Of a stretch of DNA of 64,000 bases, positions 24,551-38,091 are shown piece by piece (within the stretch, counting starts at the first letter, position 1; each line of letters begins with the position of its first letter). The DNA lies in NCBI GenBank assembly GCA_028023455.1, contig JAQFVV010006246.1, forward strand, positions 1,601,501 through 1,665,500, written 5' to 3'. Origin of the DNA: Epiperipatus broadwayi (taxonomy: Eukaryota; Onychophora; Udeonychophora; Euonychophora; Peripatidae). The position numbers were made by a program, and so were the translations under genes. The notes under the pieces are model-generated. The model made no database searches. It was not told the DNA's origin and saw only the letters and a program-made list of their open reading frames with translations.

Positions 24551-25411
24551 GTTTGATATTAGATGTAAATTATACAACATATAATTAATGTTTCAAGTTC
24601 TAGTAAATCTTTAAATTTTGCTATAACTCCATTTAATTAGAGATTAAGAAGTTATGCAGAGATCCTTAAATCAGATTCGTATTATCGCCTTTATCATGTG
24701 ACTTAATAATCTCATTTATGAACTGACCAGTGGTAGTAGTGCAGAAAGAAGCTAAGATTTTGGTGTAATTAATTTATGAATATATGAAATTAGCATTGCG
24801 AATGTGTTACTAGTTAGCATAAATAAATATACATCTCTCCTTGCTATACCTATAATGGCCTACATCAGGGTCATTTCCATGTCTAGTCATGCCTTGAAGG
24901 TTTAGACAACTGTGACATTTATTTGTATTTAAAGGAACCAAAGCATTCCAAAGGGCTTGTAAGCCACTGTTCTGCTCACTTGAATAAAAAGGCCTCTTCA
25001 TATTATAGCAAGTAGCCAGTCTGGGGAACTGATTACTAGGTAATAAACCTCAATTAAGCATACATTCAAGGCACACTTATTCTGATACTATAGTTATAAC
25101 ACTCTGATGTTTGACTGCCACACCCCAGTTCAGCTTCCATAGAAAGTAACTTCAGCTTTGGTCTGATTTGAAATCTGAGTTTATGCATTTATCTGTGTAG
25201 CAGTTATATAAAATATCATGCGAATAGCATTTTAGTTGGGTTTAAACTTAGTAAAAATAATAATATAATCTTCATCAGTTACCAGAATTGATCACTCTAA
25301 CTATTACTGATTTCCACTATATAAAACATAGCATGGGTTATGACATAGAAGATGGTATAAGCATATTAAATTCAGAGACAAATTAAACATTTTGTAACCC
25401 CAAAAACCTTT

Positions 25412-25560
25412 CACCTGCATGCGAGCACTATATAATTTGCTTTATTATATTATTTGTCACCTTGAGTCACCTGCATGTGAGCACTATATAAATTGTTGTA
25501 TTATAGTCTTTGTAACCTGAGTATTCACTCACCTATGCGTGAGCAAAATATACCCAATTT
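25412..25560. repeat. Degenerate tandem repeat, about 56-62-bp period, three units
   Basis: Each unit begins CACCTGCATG(C/T)GAGCACTATATA or the variant CACCTATGCGTGAGCAAAATATA, with starts at 25412, 25468 and 25530. Each is followed by an AT-rich spacer and a TTTGTNACCT block. The repeated TATA-like core gives it the look of an LTR or promoter region, but no LTR pair or internal retroelement genes are visible. Confidence 0.75.
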
Positions 25561-28500
25561 ATTTTGCTTTAAAACTTGTTATATTAAATTTTATGAAATA
25601 TAAATTTATCTCAGTCTCCATTCTTGCTCATTACATTATGAATCACTAGTTAAGTTATATAATATATTTGGGGGGTGTCTCATGTTTTACTGCTTTGCTT
25701 TTGCTGGAACATGAATCAAGAGATATTGAGTGTAATCTCAGGCATGTCATTCACAATGGGTTGATTTGGAAGCACAAGTTATAAAGTTGAGGTATGATCA
25801 AATGTAGGATATTATTATCCTGACTTGGTTAGCTTTTGGTTCTCTTGCTCGGACTCTCTGTCTGTTGAGCAAATGCATAAACCTGACTGTTACAGTAGTG
25901 CAACACAATGTATATCAATAGAATTCATCTTTACTGAAGCATATAGAAAATAATCAAATAAAATAATAAATGAATAAAAAAATACCATCCAGCATTTTCA
26001 GATTTCTTCATCCAAACTTTGAGGCTTCTGAGTGGCCAACAAAACTTGATAACAGGGCAGTGAGGATCATTTCAGCAGGATGTATATGTTCAATATCATC
26101 AGCTGGCATTAGTGGCTACATGGTGGGCACATAAAAAGAAGTCAGATTGGTGCACTAATGTGGGGAGACTATTCCATCTTTATCATGCTGACTACTTTAG
26201 TCATTTTCACCTTTTCTTCAGGGTTTTTACCGACATTTCTCTTCTTTAGTACAATGTCAGCAAACTGCAACTTATTCAAATAATTATGGTGGGATTCATT
26301 TGAAGCCAGGCTCAGCTCAGTTTCTTTTTTACTAATTTCTTTAATATTGGATGATCAGCATCTCCTTAGATTCAGCCTTAATAAAATGGCTCCAGTAGCT
26401 TACAGATTACAAATATTATCATCAGCAGGTCTTCCTAGATGCTTTAGCAGCAGGGACCAGAACAGCAGACTAAAAAACACAACATAGCAACCACAATATT
26501 TCATAGCAGCTCAAAATAATATAAGCGATCTATCTAACCCCATCTGGCACCTGTTGAACAGCTTTTATAGCACACTCATTACTATATGAATTTAATTAGC
26601 CTCCCCTATATGAATTTAATTAGCCTCCCCCCCCTATTACTACTAAATCAGCCAACTCTAAATTCATGGTTAAATGATTGGAATAATGCATTTAACTTAT
26701 TACATGTGACCATTTCTTATCTCTTATTTTAATCTTTAGCTGTCACTCTGACCACCTTTGTTGATTGAGGAATTTCATTTACATCAATTTTAACACAAGA
26801 GGAAAGTTTTTCTATTTTTTCCTTACAAAAGATTAAAACTAAAAAGCAAATCTGAAATAAAATCACCAGATTTTCTCTGCCTCGCATCTAATTACTTAAT
26901 ATTTTCTTGTTCTTAAAAAATAAAACATAAAGCAGGATGACCATTCCAATCTATTAGTAAAATTAACATTTGGTCAAACAATAATAACCTACCCTTGCCT
27001 TAACTTTATTAACAGAAAAAATATCTGACAAATATAACAAAAATAGATGTGGTGGACAATTTGCAATTATTTTTAATTATCCTTATATATATATATATTT
27101 CAGCATGTAAACAAATTAACCAAAATGCATATTAGAAAATTGTGATCATTAAAAATAAAAATATAAAAACAATGATGGTACATATAACATTATTTTTCTG
27201 TGTGGGTAAAAAAAATATATGCACATACCATCATTATTCATTTAACAGTACGTTTATATAATATGTACTTGATTGATTATTGTAATAGAGATAAAATATA
27301 GCTTAAATTAATACAAAAATATCAGTCTATATACATGTGATAAGTTATAGCTTTAGTTACAACCACCTTATGCATAGTCATTCCAAAAGTACCTGTCACA
27401 ATATATTTATGTTGTAATTGGTGTAATATTATGCTTACAAAAAATAAAAATTCTGCTTCATTTTCTTAAATAATATTTTATTCAATATTCAAGTAATTAA
27501 TTGTAAAAAATTAATTAAAGAAAATTCATCTATAAAAGTGGTTAACTGAAAAAATTAATTGAAGTCAAAAAATAATTTTTGTATCAGTCAATCTGTAAGC
27601 AGATATAGCAAGAGATCATGTTATTTACCAAAAAATTGACAAAAAGCACTAGAACAATTAAAAAAAAAGAAAATAGCCAGTTGGAATACTGTTTAAGAAA
27701 CCAAATGAGTAGTTAATTGGAATTGAAAAAAAAAAAAGATTTTAAATTTATCATAAGACACTGAAGGAACAACTATATGAAAGATTATAATTATTATTAT
27801 GTTCTTACTATAAACAAAAAATGGAATGCATTAATATTGTTAAGGCTTTAAATAATATAAGCAGTTTGGCAAGTTTCTTTGGGTTATTCGTCACTATTTT
27901 TTCTGTTGCTAAATCATCATTATGCAACTTATCCTGAAATTTGAAATAGCCATAAAGAGCTGCTTTTCTGGAATAACAACTATCAGTCTTTTATTTTGTT
28001 TTAAATATAAATTACCTTTGCGTTCAGGTGCAATAGCGCCTATATTATTTTACAAGTATATAAATAATTATAAAAAGGAAATTCATAGAAATTAAACATC
28101 TTTACATCAAATCATCCAAGAATACAAATAAAACTAGTAACAAAAAAAAATCATAATTGGAAAAGTGAATCCAACAATTCCTTCTACTGCAAGTGACAAA
28201 CTTTATGAAATGTGTATTTACACTTAAAAAGTATATATATATATTATACCAGTCAGAATTGTATGCTCATTTAACAAGGTTTAGAATCTAAGCAAAAGTA
28301 CCCTAAATCCACTCATGCCCGAGATACCCAGGTCAGGAGCAATCATGGATTCTGCTCTATTTGCTCTTTTCTAAAACTATATCATTATGAACAACACTTC
28401 TGATGATAACAGATGAAATTTTATTCATTCTGGTCCTGCAGACACAGTGGAGAAACATGAGATCTATAGGGTAATTATTATAAATAAATAATATTAAATC

Positions 28501-31500
28501 TTGGCTCAATCAAATATCTTATGTGAAGGAAAAATCTATAAATTTAAATGAATTGCACACAGATAGCATTGCAAAAGAAACATGAATTATAATATAGTAT
28601 TCATCCAGAATGAGCAAGGACAAAACAACCCAGGGATAATGTTCATTTAAAGTAATCAGTTATAATTTGTAAATTTTAATATTATTATAAGGAACAAGTG
28701 AGATTTAATGAATGAGATTCAGTAAGACCAACACATAAATAATTATCAACAATAATAATTTAATGAACATAAACAATTTAATTTACATCAGAAACATAGC
28801 ACATATTTCATATGGTTAAAACTTTGCATATAGTCAACTGATGTAGTATGCTAATGATCTACAAATAACAATAGATTAATGTTATTCATGCTATGATCAT
28901 TATGTTAAAGTAATGATAAAAGACATCTATAAATTCACCTCAAAAGAGAGGTTTACTCTTGATATGACAGTTAAAAATTTATCATTCATGAGCACATCTG
29001 GGCCTGTACAAATGAGGAAAGGGTTAGCTTAAATGAGTTTTACTGTGACCAACATCACTGCACCATGTCTTATGGATAATACAGGAAATACACATAAGAA
29101 AGAGAACTCGCAGTGCTGACTGCAATGATACTGTTAAAAGTGGAGTTCAGATATGCCTTTGGACTGAAAGGCTTTATCATATATAAGATTCTGCTTGTAT
29201 TTAACAAGATGATACTTGAAGAGATGAGTGGTAAGAATGCTATGGTTCAAACTTGTCGATGTTTCCCATATAGAGCCTTAACAATTTAACATTTCTCCTG
29301 AAGTCGATGCTACCAAACCTCATTCTTAGACAAGTTACATGAAGAAAATCTGGGACTTCCATAGGAATAGATATGATAAAGCAAAATACAAATTCTTTAA
29401 AATACTATCATAAGTAAGCAATGCGAATATCGCTTAAGTCTTAAATGACTAATGCAATAATTTAAACTTAAATAAAGTAATAATATCATGTGTAACACCA
29501 TGACAAGATATTAACCCACTCAGCAATGTATCTATAACTTTAGCAAGTTAGGATGTAAAATATAGAAGAGGGGAAATATTATTTTTTTCTATTTAACAAG
29601 CCCAAAGTATTCTTAACGATAGTGTATTATAAGCAAGTTAACAGTCAATGGCATGAAAGCAATAAATAATTATTAAAATAGATTAATAATCAGATTTATA
29701 TAGAGAACATAAAATGCATTTAAATCAATAGTGTCAACAACAAAAAGTTTATATTATCCCATAATATTACATTTTAAACAATCTGCCATTAAGCATTTAT
29801 TTCAAAATGTTCAATTGAGTGAACTGCATTCAATAAGAAATTTTACATTTAACTATTTAAATATTCCAAAATATTGGAACGGTGGCTGAAATGATATAAG
29901 TTTGCTAGATTCAATAAAATACATATTTAAAATAAGTGTGCCACATGAAAATAAGATAACTAAAGCCTAAAACTTAAAACCTAATGATAGATTTAAAATA
30001 CATAATTCTGTGCTAGCGTTGATAGAACGAGATTTTAAAACTTTAGAGAGAAAATCATAAATTTAACAATGACGATAACTGAGCTTATAGTCAGTTAACA
30101 TATAAATAAAAGATTTCATTATGAATATAATTAGAATTTAGGAATAAAACAAGGAATATAAAGAATTCATTCATCAGCAAAATGGATTACCTTTAGAAGT
30201 TATAGTGGCCATTTAGAATAATGTATATGAAATTTAGATGTGAAAGCATGGTGAACAAAACACAATATTAACCAAATAATGGTAGGCATCTTCCAATTGT
30301 TCTTTCACATTTAAACAGAACAGTTCTCAAGTGACAATGACATGGCGGAAAGGCAGTACGAGGCAATCTAAGATCAGGAAGGGCAAATGCTTGCTTTACT
30401 CAGAATTCATTCTGTTTCACTCTCTAATCAAACACAAGATGATAGGGTGATCTAAACTCATTTTTCATGTGCCTAGAACTTTTACTCCCCTATACTTAAA
30501 ATTTGGCAAAATTGGAAGATGTAAACAAATATATTCCAGAAAGCGTTATTTAAATGTACTTCCTAAAATTGAAAATAGCTTTAAGAATATGATTTTTGTT
30601 AGTTTGACTTGAAATAGTTAAATGAAAATGACATTTTTTAAATTGTAATAATACTTTCTAGAACTTTCTGGCATTGCTTTAGCTTTACATTAATCGTATT
30701 TATTTTCGTATCTGTAATACATATACGCACATACACAATTATCTAAGTGAAAGGAATTTACAAGCTTGGAAATAAAATATACTTAAGTTAAAATAATAAC
30801 ACAACTGGGTAAACATAACCATTTTGAATAAACATGGTGAAAATTGTATGTGTATGTGTGTGCCTAACATTCCTGGATGACCAAATAAACATAAATTGGT
30901 TCAAATCCTACTTTAAAGATCTGTAATGTCATCAGGCAGTGAAGCTAAATATGTACTACAGATTTACCACTTCAATATATATATATATAATTAATACAAG
31001 AACATTTAGATGAGTTTATAAAAGTTTTTTATGACAGAAGTGTTATTATTTCATTAATTACCTTTTTATAATTCATGAGCAAACAAATATAGATTTATAT
31101 GTTAATATACATCTGATCAATCTGCATTTATGATAATTTTTTTAGAACTTTTTAAATTAAATAATTAATTGTGAATTCTTATTTTAAAAAAGATGTAAAT
31201 GATATGCATAGAAACTTAAGTTGAAATTCCTTATTTTATCATATTATTTAATGTTTCTAATTATTTAATCATTAGATTAATGTTATTAACTTATTTTTGG
31301 TCAGCCGTTTTTTTTTCTCTTGAATATATTCTTTTTCTGTACATATAATATACAAAAGTGCAGTCACTATGATTGATTCCATACTCATACTTAAGGACTA
31401 ATAAAATTAAGCAAAGGTGTCAAAAATATTAAATCTTAATATAGAATTAGTCAATTTAGGAATCTAGATTGTACTATCATCATGGGATGACTAACATTAT

Positions 31501-31951
31501 TTTTAAAATAAGTAAAACTGATTTTACTCAAAATTGCTATAAAAAAAAAAGGAATCCATTTTTGGGATTTGATAATACTAATTAAATCCACATGATTTTT
31601 ACATTTGATTAATTTGATTTCTTCTCAAATAAATCTTTTATGCCTTTCAAAAATTTGAATATGCTAATGGAGCTTGATCAATTGCCATTCCATATTCATT
31701 ACTAATTATTAAAGAGCTATTTTATATTTTTAATTATACAATTTGGCTTACCGATAGCTGTTTAATGTGAAACTATTATTTTTATCTTTGCATTTAACAA
31801 CCCATTCGATTTCGTTACATAATATTGAAATTCAGCATGAGTTAGCTCTGCTAAAGCCTGTATATTCTCATCAGTTATTTCCTCTTCAACATGCTATATG
31901 TCATTACAATTTATAATTATGAAATGTATGTATATATATAATTTATTTTAG
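25561..31951. other. Long gene-free stretch upstream of the CUB gene
   Basis: About 6.4 kb of AT-rich sequence without a supportable exon. It includes a TTAAT-TAGCCTCCCC direct repeat at about 26587-26630 and a short hairpin at 27171-27236 (AATGATGGTACATATA against TATATGCACATACCATCATT). Slightly GC-richer tracts at 25980-26510, 28290-28460 and 29080-29400 have no readable domain. If the CUB gene starts in this window, its 5' exons (signal peptide) should lie here or further upstream. I could not find them. Confidence 0.45.
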
Positions 31952-32065
31952 GATGTGGAGGTAAATTGGATGCTTCTATTGATGGAGAAATTGTCTCTCC
32001 AAATTATCCTGATTATTACGAAGAAAACTCAAATTGTTCATGGATAATCGATAGTCAGTCATCTG
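31952..32065 (+). CDS. CUB1, first-half exon
   Basis: The acceptor follows a T/A-rich tract ending TTATTTTAG and the donor is GTAGGT at 32066. The exon starts in phase 1 and encodes CGGKLDASIDGEIVSPNYP and YYEENSNCSWII, the classic CUB opening: Cys1, a G-x-I-x-S-P-N-Y-P turn, and Cys2 in C-x-W. It ends in phase 1 and joins the exon at 35007 to complete a Gly codon. The preceding exon must also end in phase 1; it was not found. Confidence 0.9.
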
Positions 32066-34580
32066 GTAGGTTTTTTTCTTTTGACAAAGTTTTGTTTTAT
32101 TCAGTTTTAATGCATGCTACATATTTTTTATTAATAGAAATATCTTTTGGAATGAATTTTTAAAGTATTTTTTAAAATTCATTTTCTTTTGCATGTGCAC
32201 ACACACGCATATGTGTATATATATATTATAAAATATTAATATTAAATGTCAAAAGCTAAATTAGTCAATATGATAAATTATGCATGCCAATTCACAATTA
32301 AATTACTATTCAAATAAAATTAAACCATCGTTAATTTTTTTTTTTTTAAAATCGCTTTTAACTAGTGATTTAATTGTGGAGATGTATGTATGTATATTTA
32401 TATATTGGAACAATATGATTTTGGTGATAATGATTATATTTATTTGATAATGATGATTAGAGTAAATACTTTTAGTATATGTAATAATGAATTTTTCATA
32501 TGGAATAATTTATATAAAGTTGAATTATATATATTTTTTTAATATAAGCAATTTTGTATCTTTAAAAAAATGAATTGTGATATTTTCCTAATTATTATAA
32601 TTAAGCATAATCAAATATGCATTGTTTTAACTTATCTTTGTAAAAATAAACTGTTTTAATTTCTAAGAATAATTATCAACTTGCTTTTATTTAAATAATC
32701 TTTATACTTTTCATAGTGAAATTTATCTAAATAAAAAATTATAAATCAATTTTAAGATATTTGATGTTTTGAACTGAAATGGAGTTAGAGAATTGAATAA
32801 TAATGTAAGCATTAGAATACAGAAGACATGCTAAGTTCTAACAGTTGAAGAAGAAAATAAGAAAATTATTTTATGAAGACTAGCATCTACTTACATATAC
32901 ATTAACATCACTCCTGAAAAAATAGCTGGCTAAAATATTATTCTTTTGGATTGATTACATTCCTACTATTTTAATGAATTTCTGTTAACTATCTACCAAA
33001 GATCATCAACTCAACTATGAAACTAAAAGCTATGTAAAATTTCTACAAATGATTATTGTTTCAATTTTTATTCTTTTATCAATCATCTTGATGGTTTTTT
33101 AGGCAGAGAAATTCAGAAAAATCTTTAATTGTGTTAAATTAAAATTTTGTTTGTTTGATACTTTGCTAATTTTTTATTTTTTTAAATTAGTTAAGTCATG
33201 TAGTTTTGTATTTTGATTTTTTGGTTGAAGAAAAAATCTGAAAACACCAGTATAACTGAACTTCAGCAAAGCCAAAATATTTTAATTCTGCCTGCCTCCA
33301 CCTCTTTGATGTACATTGTTCTTTGTAATCTGTTTCATGGACATTTGCAAGATTACTTTAGATAAACTTTGCATTAAGTAAAAACTTTTTTTTTGCAAAG
33401 TTTATTATGATTTTTTATGTAATAAGCATGTAATAATTATTAAAAATCAAAAGTATACGTTATTACACTGTTATTTTTTACATATATGTTTTATTTTTAA
33501 AAATAGAAGGTAATTACTTTTAGCATAATATTGATCTAGAAAACCCTCACCTTATGAAAATGATGGCTAATATGTCACTGCAAATATGATATGATAACTT
33601 GAGATATTCTAAAAATTAGAAAAAAAAATTTAAAGCAGAATTTGATAAATTTACCACAGATTAATATTTTTTGTTCACATTGTAAATACAACTTTTAATT
33701 AAAAAAAGATTTTGTTTATTTTCTGACATCAATTGTTCAATGACAAAAGCATCTTTGCTATCATTACAAAGTCATTTTTTAATATTTGTGAAGTTTAAAT
33801 ATGAATTAAAAATTTTTTTTTCATTTGCAAATATAAAAATCAAGTTCAGTTTATTGAATTCTGATATAGAATAATGGTTTAATACTATCAAAAGTTGAAA
33901 GCTTAAGCAGCCCCACTAGGCAGATACCATATTACTTCGAATATAAGATGCCTAAGATGCATTTTCTTTTTAGGGATCCAAAATTTGGAACAAAGTTTAC
34001 CCTCAAATTTGAGATGTAGTAGGATTTTTATCCAGAAAAAAAATTTACAAAAAATTTTCTATTAAATTCTGAATCATTCTTCTAAAATAATTTATATTTT
34101 TACAATAATTTTTTGAAAAAAAAATTCCTTAAATCAGCAAAATAATGTTAAAAAATTCTAAAAGATTCATTTCATTTTAAAATCAAAACAAAAATCCCAG
34201 AACTGTCAAAATTTTTACAGGCACTTTCTTATATAAAGAACAAGAAACAACCAATCATTTATATGCATGTAGCAGTTCTTTTAATTTATACAATCAATAA
34301 TTTTATTACTTAATAAGAATAGCAATGATAGCATATGCATCTTTATACAAATTTAGAGATTAAAATCAGCTTGTAAAGCTATTCAAAATGCTTTATAATA
34401 CTATAATTTTTTTAAACATTGATATGAGAGACTATTTAAATAAGACCATGATTATGTTTTATTCTTTGCAATCAATGAAAATGATAAATACATTAGCTTA
34501 ACTATAAAAATTGAATTAATCCAAGCCAATAAAATTTTTAGTTTTCAAATTTAACCAATTTACAGTAAACTGTAAAGTTA

Positions 34581-34581
<1 letters not shown>

Positions 34582-34611
<30 letters not shown>

Positions 34612-34613
34612 TT

Positions 34614-34652
<39 letters not shown>
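34582..34652. repeat. (TA)n tract
   Basis: About 70 bp of TA dinucleotide repeat with a short TTTATATTTATG interruption. Confidence 0.9.
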
Positions 34653-34655
<3 letters not shown>

Positions 34656-34850
34656 AATAAAATGTTTTCATTAATTAAAAACTTTTATAATAACAATAAA
34701 AATAATAAATATAACAGTAATTAACTATTATATATTAGATTTTCTAGCTGCAGAAGTACTTTCATGGATTGAAAGACTGTATATAATAGTTAATTACCAC
34801 TATTTATTATTTTTAGGGTTATTATTTATAGAGAGACACATAGTATGTCA

Positions 34851-34956
<106 letters not shown>

Positions 34957-35006
34957 TCCATGTTGAGTACATAGTTACAGTAAATGTTATTAATATATTT
35001 TTTTAG

Positions 35007-35237
35007 GAGAAGTTGTTGATTTACAATTTAAGACCATGAATCTTGAAGATAATTGCACTGATTATGTTCTGGTTCTTGATGGTAATAATGAATTAGCTCC
35101 AGAAATTGGAAAATATTGTGGGTACTTAATACCAGCACCTATTATATCTCATGGTCGATTTCTTTATGTTCGTTTTATTTCTGGTTCAAGTCAAAAACGG
35201 GGTGGATTTAGAGCTATTTATGGTAGATCTTTAACAA
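35007..35237 (+). CDS. CUB1, second-half exon
   Basis: The acceptor is TATTTTTTTAG and the donor GTAAGTATT at 35238. In frame it reads GEVVDLQFKTMNLEDNC, TDYVLVLDGNNELAPEIGKY, CGYLIPAPI, and LYVRFISGSS-QKRGGFRAIY. It supplies Cys3 (DNC), the D-Y-V-x-V-x-D-G strand, Cys4 (KYCG) and the closing G-G-F-x-A-x-Y. The Glu before Cys3 and the Asp in TDYV match calcium-site positions of cbCUB domains, but the loop residue usually Asp is replaced (FISGSS). Exon ends in phase 1 after SLT. With the first exon, the domain is about 115 residues, the family norm. Confidence 0.92.
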
Positions 35238-35564
35238 GTAAGTATTATAATACACACAAGTACTCATTTAATTAGAGTATTCTATGTATATATAAAATCT
35301 GATTAACATTTTTTATGATTATTTGATGGGTCATTCCATGTGTATGACTTCAAACTATCTTATTTATTTTTATTTAATGGCTGAGAAAATATTAATTTGC
35401 TCTATTTTATTGACATGCCATATGAGAGTGACAAAAAAAGTTTTTCAATAACATGTTACTAATCAAACCAGGCAGTTGATTATGCTAAAATAGTAAGGCA
35501 AAAAAATCTTTCAGGCAATTTGTAAATTTAATCAAGATTTAAATCACATAAGTTGAATTTAAAA

Positions 35565-35700
35565 CAGCCAAAACTCTCCATACAGTATTGCCACTCAGTG
35601 CAAGCCAGAGTAATCAATGAATGCCAGAAGGCTTGTGCATACAATCCCCATCTAGTGCCTACTCATCCAATATCCCCAGACTAGTTTCTGGCTTGTGCCC
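35565..35700. mobile_element. Partial MITE related to 22868-23082
   Basis: Shares AGAGTAATCAATG(A/G)ATGCC, AGAAGGCTTGTGCATA and CTACTCATCCAATAT-type blocks with the left half of the palindromic MITE at 22868, in the same order. The expected right arm is missing and a different sequence (GACTAGTTTCTGGCTTGTGC) follows. Confidence 0.7.
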
Positions 35701-36840
35701 TTCATCAGTGAGGAACCTTGAATCTGAGAGCACTGCACCTAGATCTTAGGATCATGTGATGTTTATAAGTTGAATTTTTTATCAAAACACTGTAATTATA
35801 AGCAATTACTTTTATCAGTGAAAAAATATGTAGGACTATATATGAAAATACATACAAAAAAAATTAGTAATAATAAAAAAATTAAAAAGTAAACAAACAT
35901 AATATTGAAATCGATATTTCATATATAATTCATGGTCACTCATATGGTATCATACATGATAGAATAATTTTAAATAGTGAGTTGAAACAGGATAAAATAA
36001 AAAACGTAGTTTTAAATTACTGTAATAAGAATACTAATAAAATAATATGTTTTGAAGAAAACATAATAAAGAGAGGAAAAAATATAAGGGAAAAGAAAGT
36101 ACTTTACATATAATTATAGTATTGAATGTTTGAATGAATTAATAAAATATTACATTACTTTCAAAGACAATTAGATTATGCAGATTAATCAAATAAAGTA
36201 AATTGGTGTCTTTTTAAAGTTAGGTTTAAAAAGGGGAGAGAAAAGAAAAAGAAATAGAGCTTTAAAGGAATTAAGATTTGTTTTATATTTTAAGTGTTAT
36301 ATTTTGTTTTTTTATTTGGGGGAGATAACAATAGTTTTAATAGATATATAAAATTGTAATTTCTATTTTCTACTCTAAAAAAAAAAATTAGTTAAGAAGT
36401 TAGTTGAAAAAAAAAGTAATTAATTGTAATTAAGTTTATGTAAAGTTGAAAAAAATAAAGATCATAGAACCAATGTATAAGCTGTAGGTTTCCTTAGGAA
36501 GAGATTGAACTGAATACTACAGATTTTATTAACATAAATCTCAGTAGATAATAGTTTTGAATCAATGTCAACTATTTGAAATCTCCCTTAGAACACATTT
36601 TACAACTTAAACATGTCATCCTAAAAGAGGCGTTAATTGTTAATGCAACAATATCTCGATTTTTAATAAATTCTTAAATATTTATCCTACAAAATCTATT
36701 ATTCAAAATTTTATCCTTGTATTAATAAAAATATATAGATATAACTATCAAAGGAAATTCTATGGCAGAAAAATTTTTTTTACATTTTATGAACGATATA
36801 AGAAGCTGTGTTTTCCTGAAAGTTTGTGATGATGGTGTTT

Positions 36841-37375
36841 TAGTTGTATTTTGATAATGGACTATTTCCATTCATATAATTAATATATGTATTGAATGAC
36901 TTTAGAAAAAATTAACTATTGGATAGAGAAGAAAAGGTACAAAGAAGAAAATTTAAAGAAGCTGCTCACATGACAATGGTAAAAAGTCCCATAAGCCAAC
37001 CCAGTGTGACTATATATAATGTATGGAAACCACTAATCAACTTTGCTCTTAGAAAAAAGTGGAGAAATCAGGAGGAACCTCATAGATAAGTATATGAAAT
37101 TACTACAGTTTGTTGTCTTTGGCAGGATGGCTCAGTTGGTTAGAGTGTTACCGTAAAATTCAAAACTCAAGAATCTAAGGACCCAGGTTTGAATCCCATG
37201 CTAGTACTATCACTGGTCAGGCCAGCAACACCTGAAGAAGAGGGGAGACTAACCTGTTTGATGTACTATTACTAACAGTTGAATGTATTTGGAATATTTA
37301 AATAAAGTTAAATTTTTCTAAAGACATTCAATACACATATTAGATGATGGAAATAATCCTATATAAAAATATTAC
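36841..37375. mobile_element. Hairpin-family element with arms split by about 400 bp
   Basis: The left arm (about 36841-36910) contains GGACTATTTCCATT and ATATGTATTGAATGACTTTA. The right arm (about 37317-37375) is its inverted partner, containing CTAAAGACATTCAATACACA and GATGGAAATAATCC. Both arms match the compact hairpin at 59946-60067, where only a few bases separate them. Here the middle is filled by unrelated sequence including a tRNA-like SINE, consistent with insertion into the loop. Confidence 0.7.
37121..37265 (+). mobile_element. tRNA-derived SINE
   Basis: The RNA polymerase III internal promoter is clear: box A TGGCTCAGTTGG at 37128-37139 and box B GGTTTGAATCC at 37186-37196. The region between the boxes is longer than in a standard tRNA and cannot be folded into a full cloverleaf. 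The tRNA-unrelated tail (GGTCAGGCCAGCAACACCTG and onward) indicates a SINE and not a tRNA gene. Confidence 0.75.
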
Positions 37376-37958
37376 TGATTATATAAGTGTTTTTAATTAT
37401 CATTGTATGGCACATAAAAACAATAATAGCAACTCTGATATAAATAATTAAAGAAACCACACATACAATTTCATATATGGAATTCTCTTTCATTTAATTT
37501 TTTACATAATAATTAGATTTGATATTTATTATGAATCTCTTATTAATGCATATGGATAACAAATAATTGATTTTGTACTTATTCATTCAATGAGCAATCT
37601 ATATACAATATTTATTTCTAAATAATTAAAACTCCTCATGATATTGGAATTTAACTATACCAAATTAATTAATTACACCTGGGTTTCAATTAGGAAACAA
37701 TAATTGTATTATATTATATTAAAAAAATGTAAATTTATCATTAAATTAAGAGAAATAATATATCATAATGTTATCACTAGATCTAAATGTTTTTGGTTTT
37801 ATTCCTAACTGAGAAAAGAATTAAAAAAATAATTACTTGATATAATTTATTATTTTCTTGCATTTATTATTTATACTTCATAAATCATGATTATTATATT
37901 CAAATATAGTATTTATATATGTATGTGTACTCTATGTATACTGCTTAATAATTTTTAG

Positions 37959-38091
37959 ATTGTGGTGGTGACATACAGGAAATTTTTGGTTCTATTTTAA
38001 GTCCTAACTATCCTAATAATTACCCTCCTCTTTCTGAATGTGTTTGGACGATATCAGCCTCACCTGGAAACAAAATTCAACTTTCATTCAG
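37959..38091 (+). CDS. CUB2, first-half exon
   Basis: The acceptor is AATAATTTTTAG and the donor GTAATTTG at 38092. It begins in phase 1 and encodes NCGGDIQEIFGSILSPNYP, NNYPPLSECVWTIS and PGNKIQLSF: Cys1, the SPNYP turn, Cys2 in C-x-W. It ends in phase 2, unlike the first-half exon of CUB1 (phase 1), so the internal intron is at a different point of the fold. Confidence 0.92.

Larger units (their letters stand above)
35238..37958. other. Intron between CUB1 and CUB2
   Basis: GT-AG, 2.7 kb, phase 1. It holds a one-armed relative of the 22868 MITE at about 35565-35700, a tRNA-derived SINE at about 37121-37265, and two separated inverted arms of a hairpin family flanking that SINE. No other coding sequence is visible. 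Confidence 0.65.

Noticed and set aside
37121-37200. Functional tRNA gene
   Set aside because: Boxes A and B are good, but spacing is too long and no acceptor stem or cloverleaf forms; SINE is the better reading.
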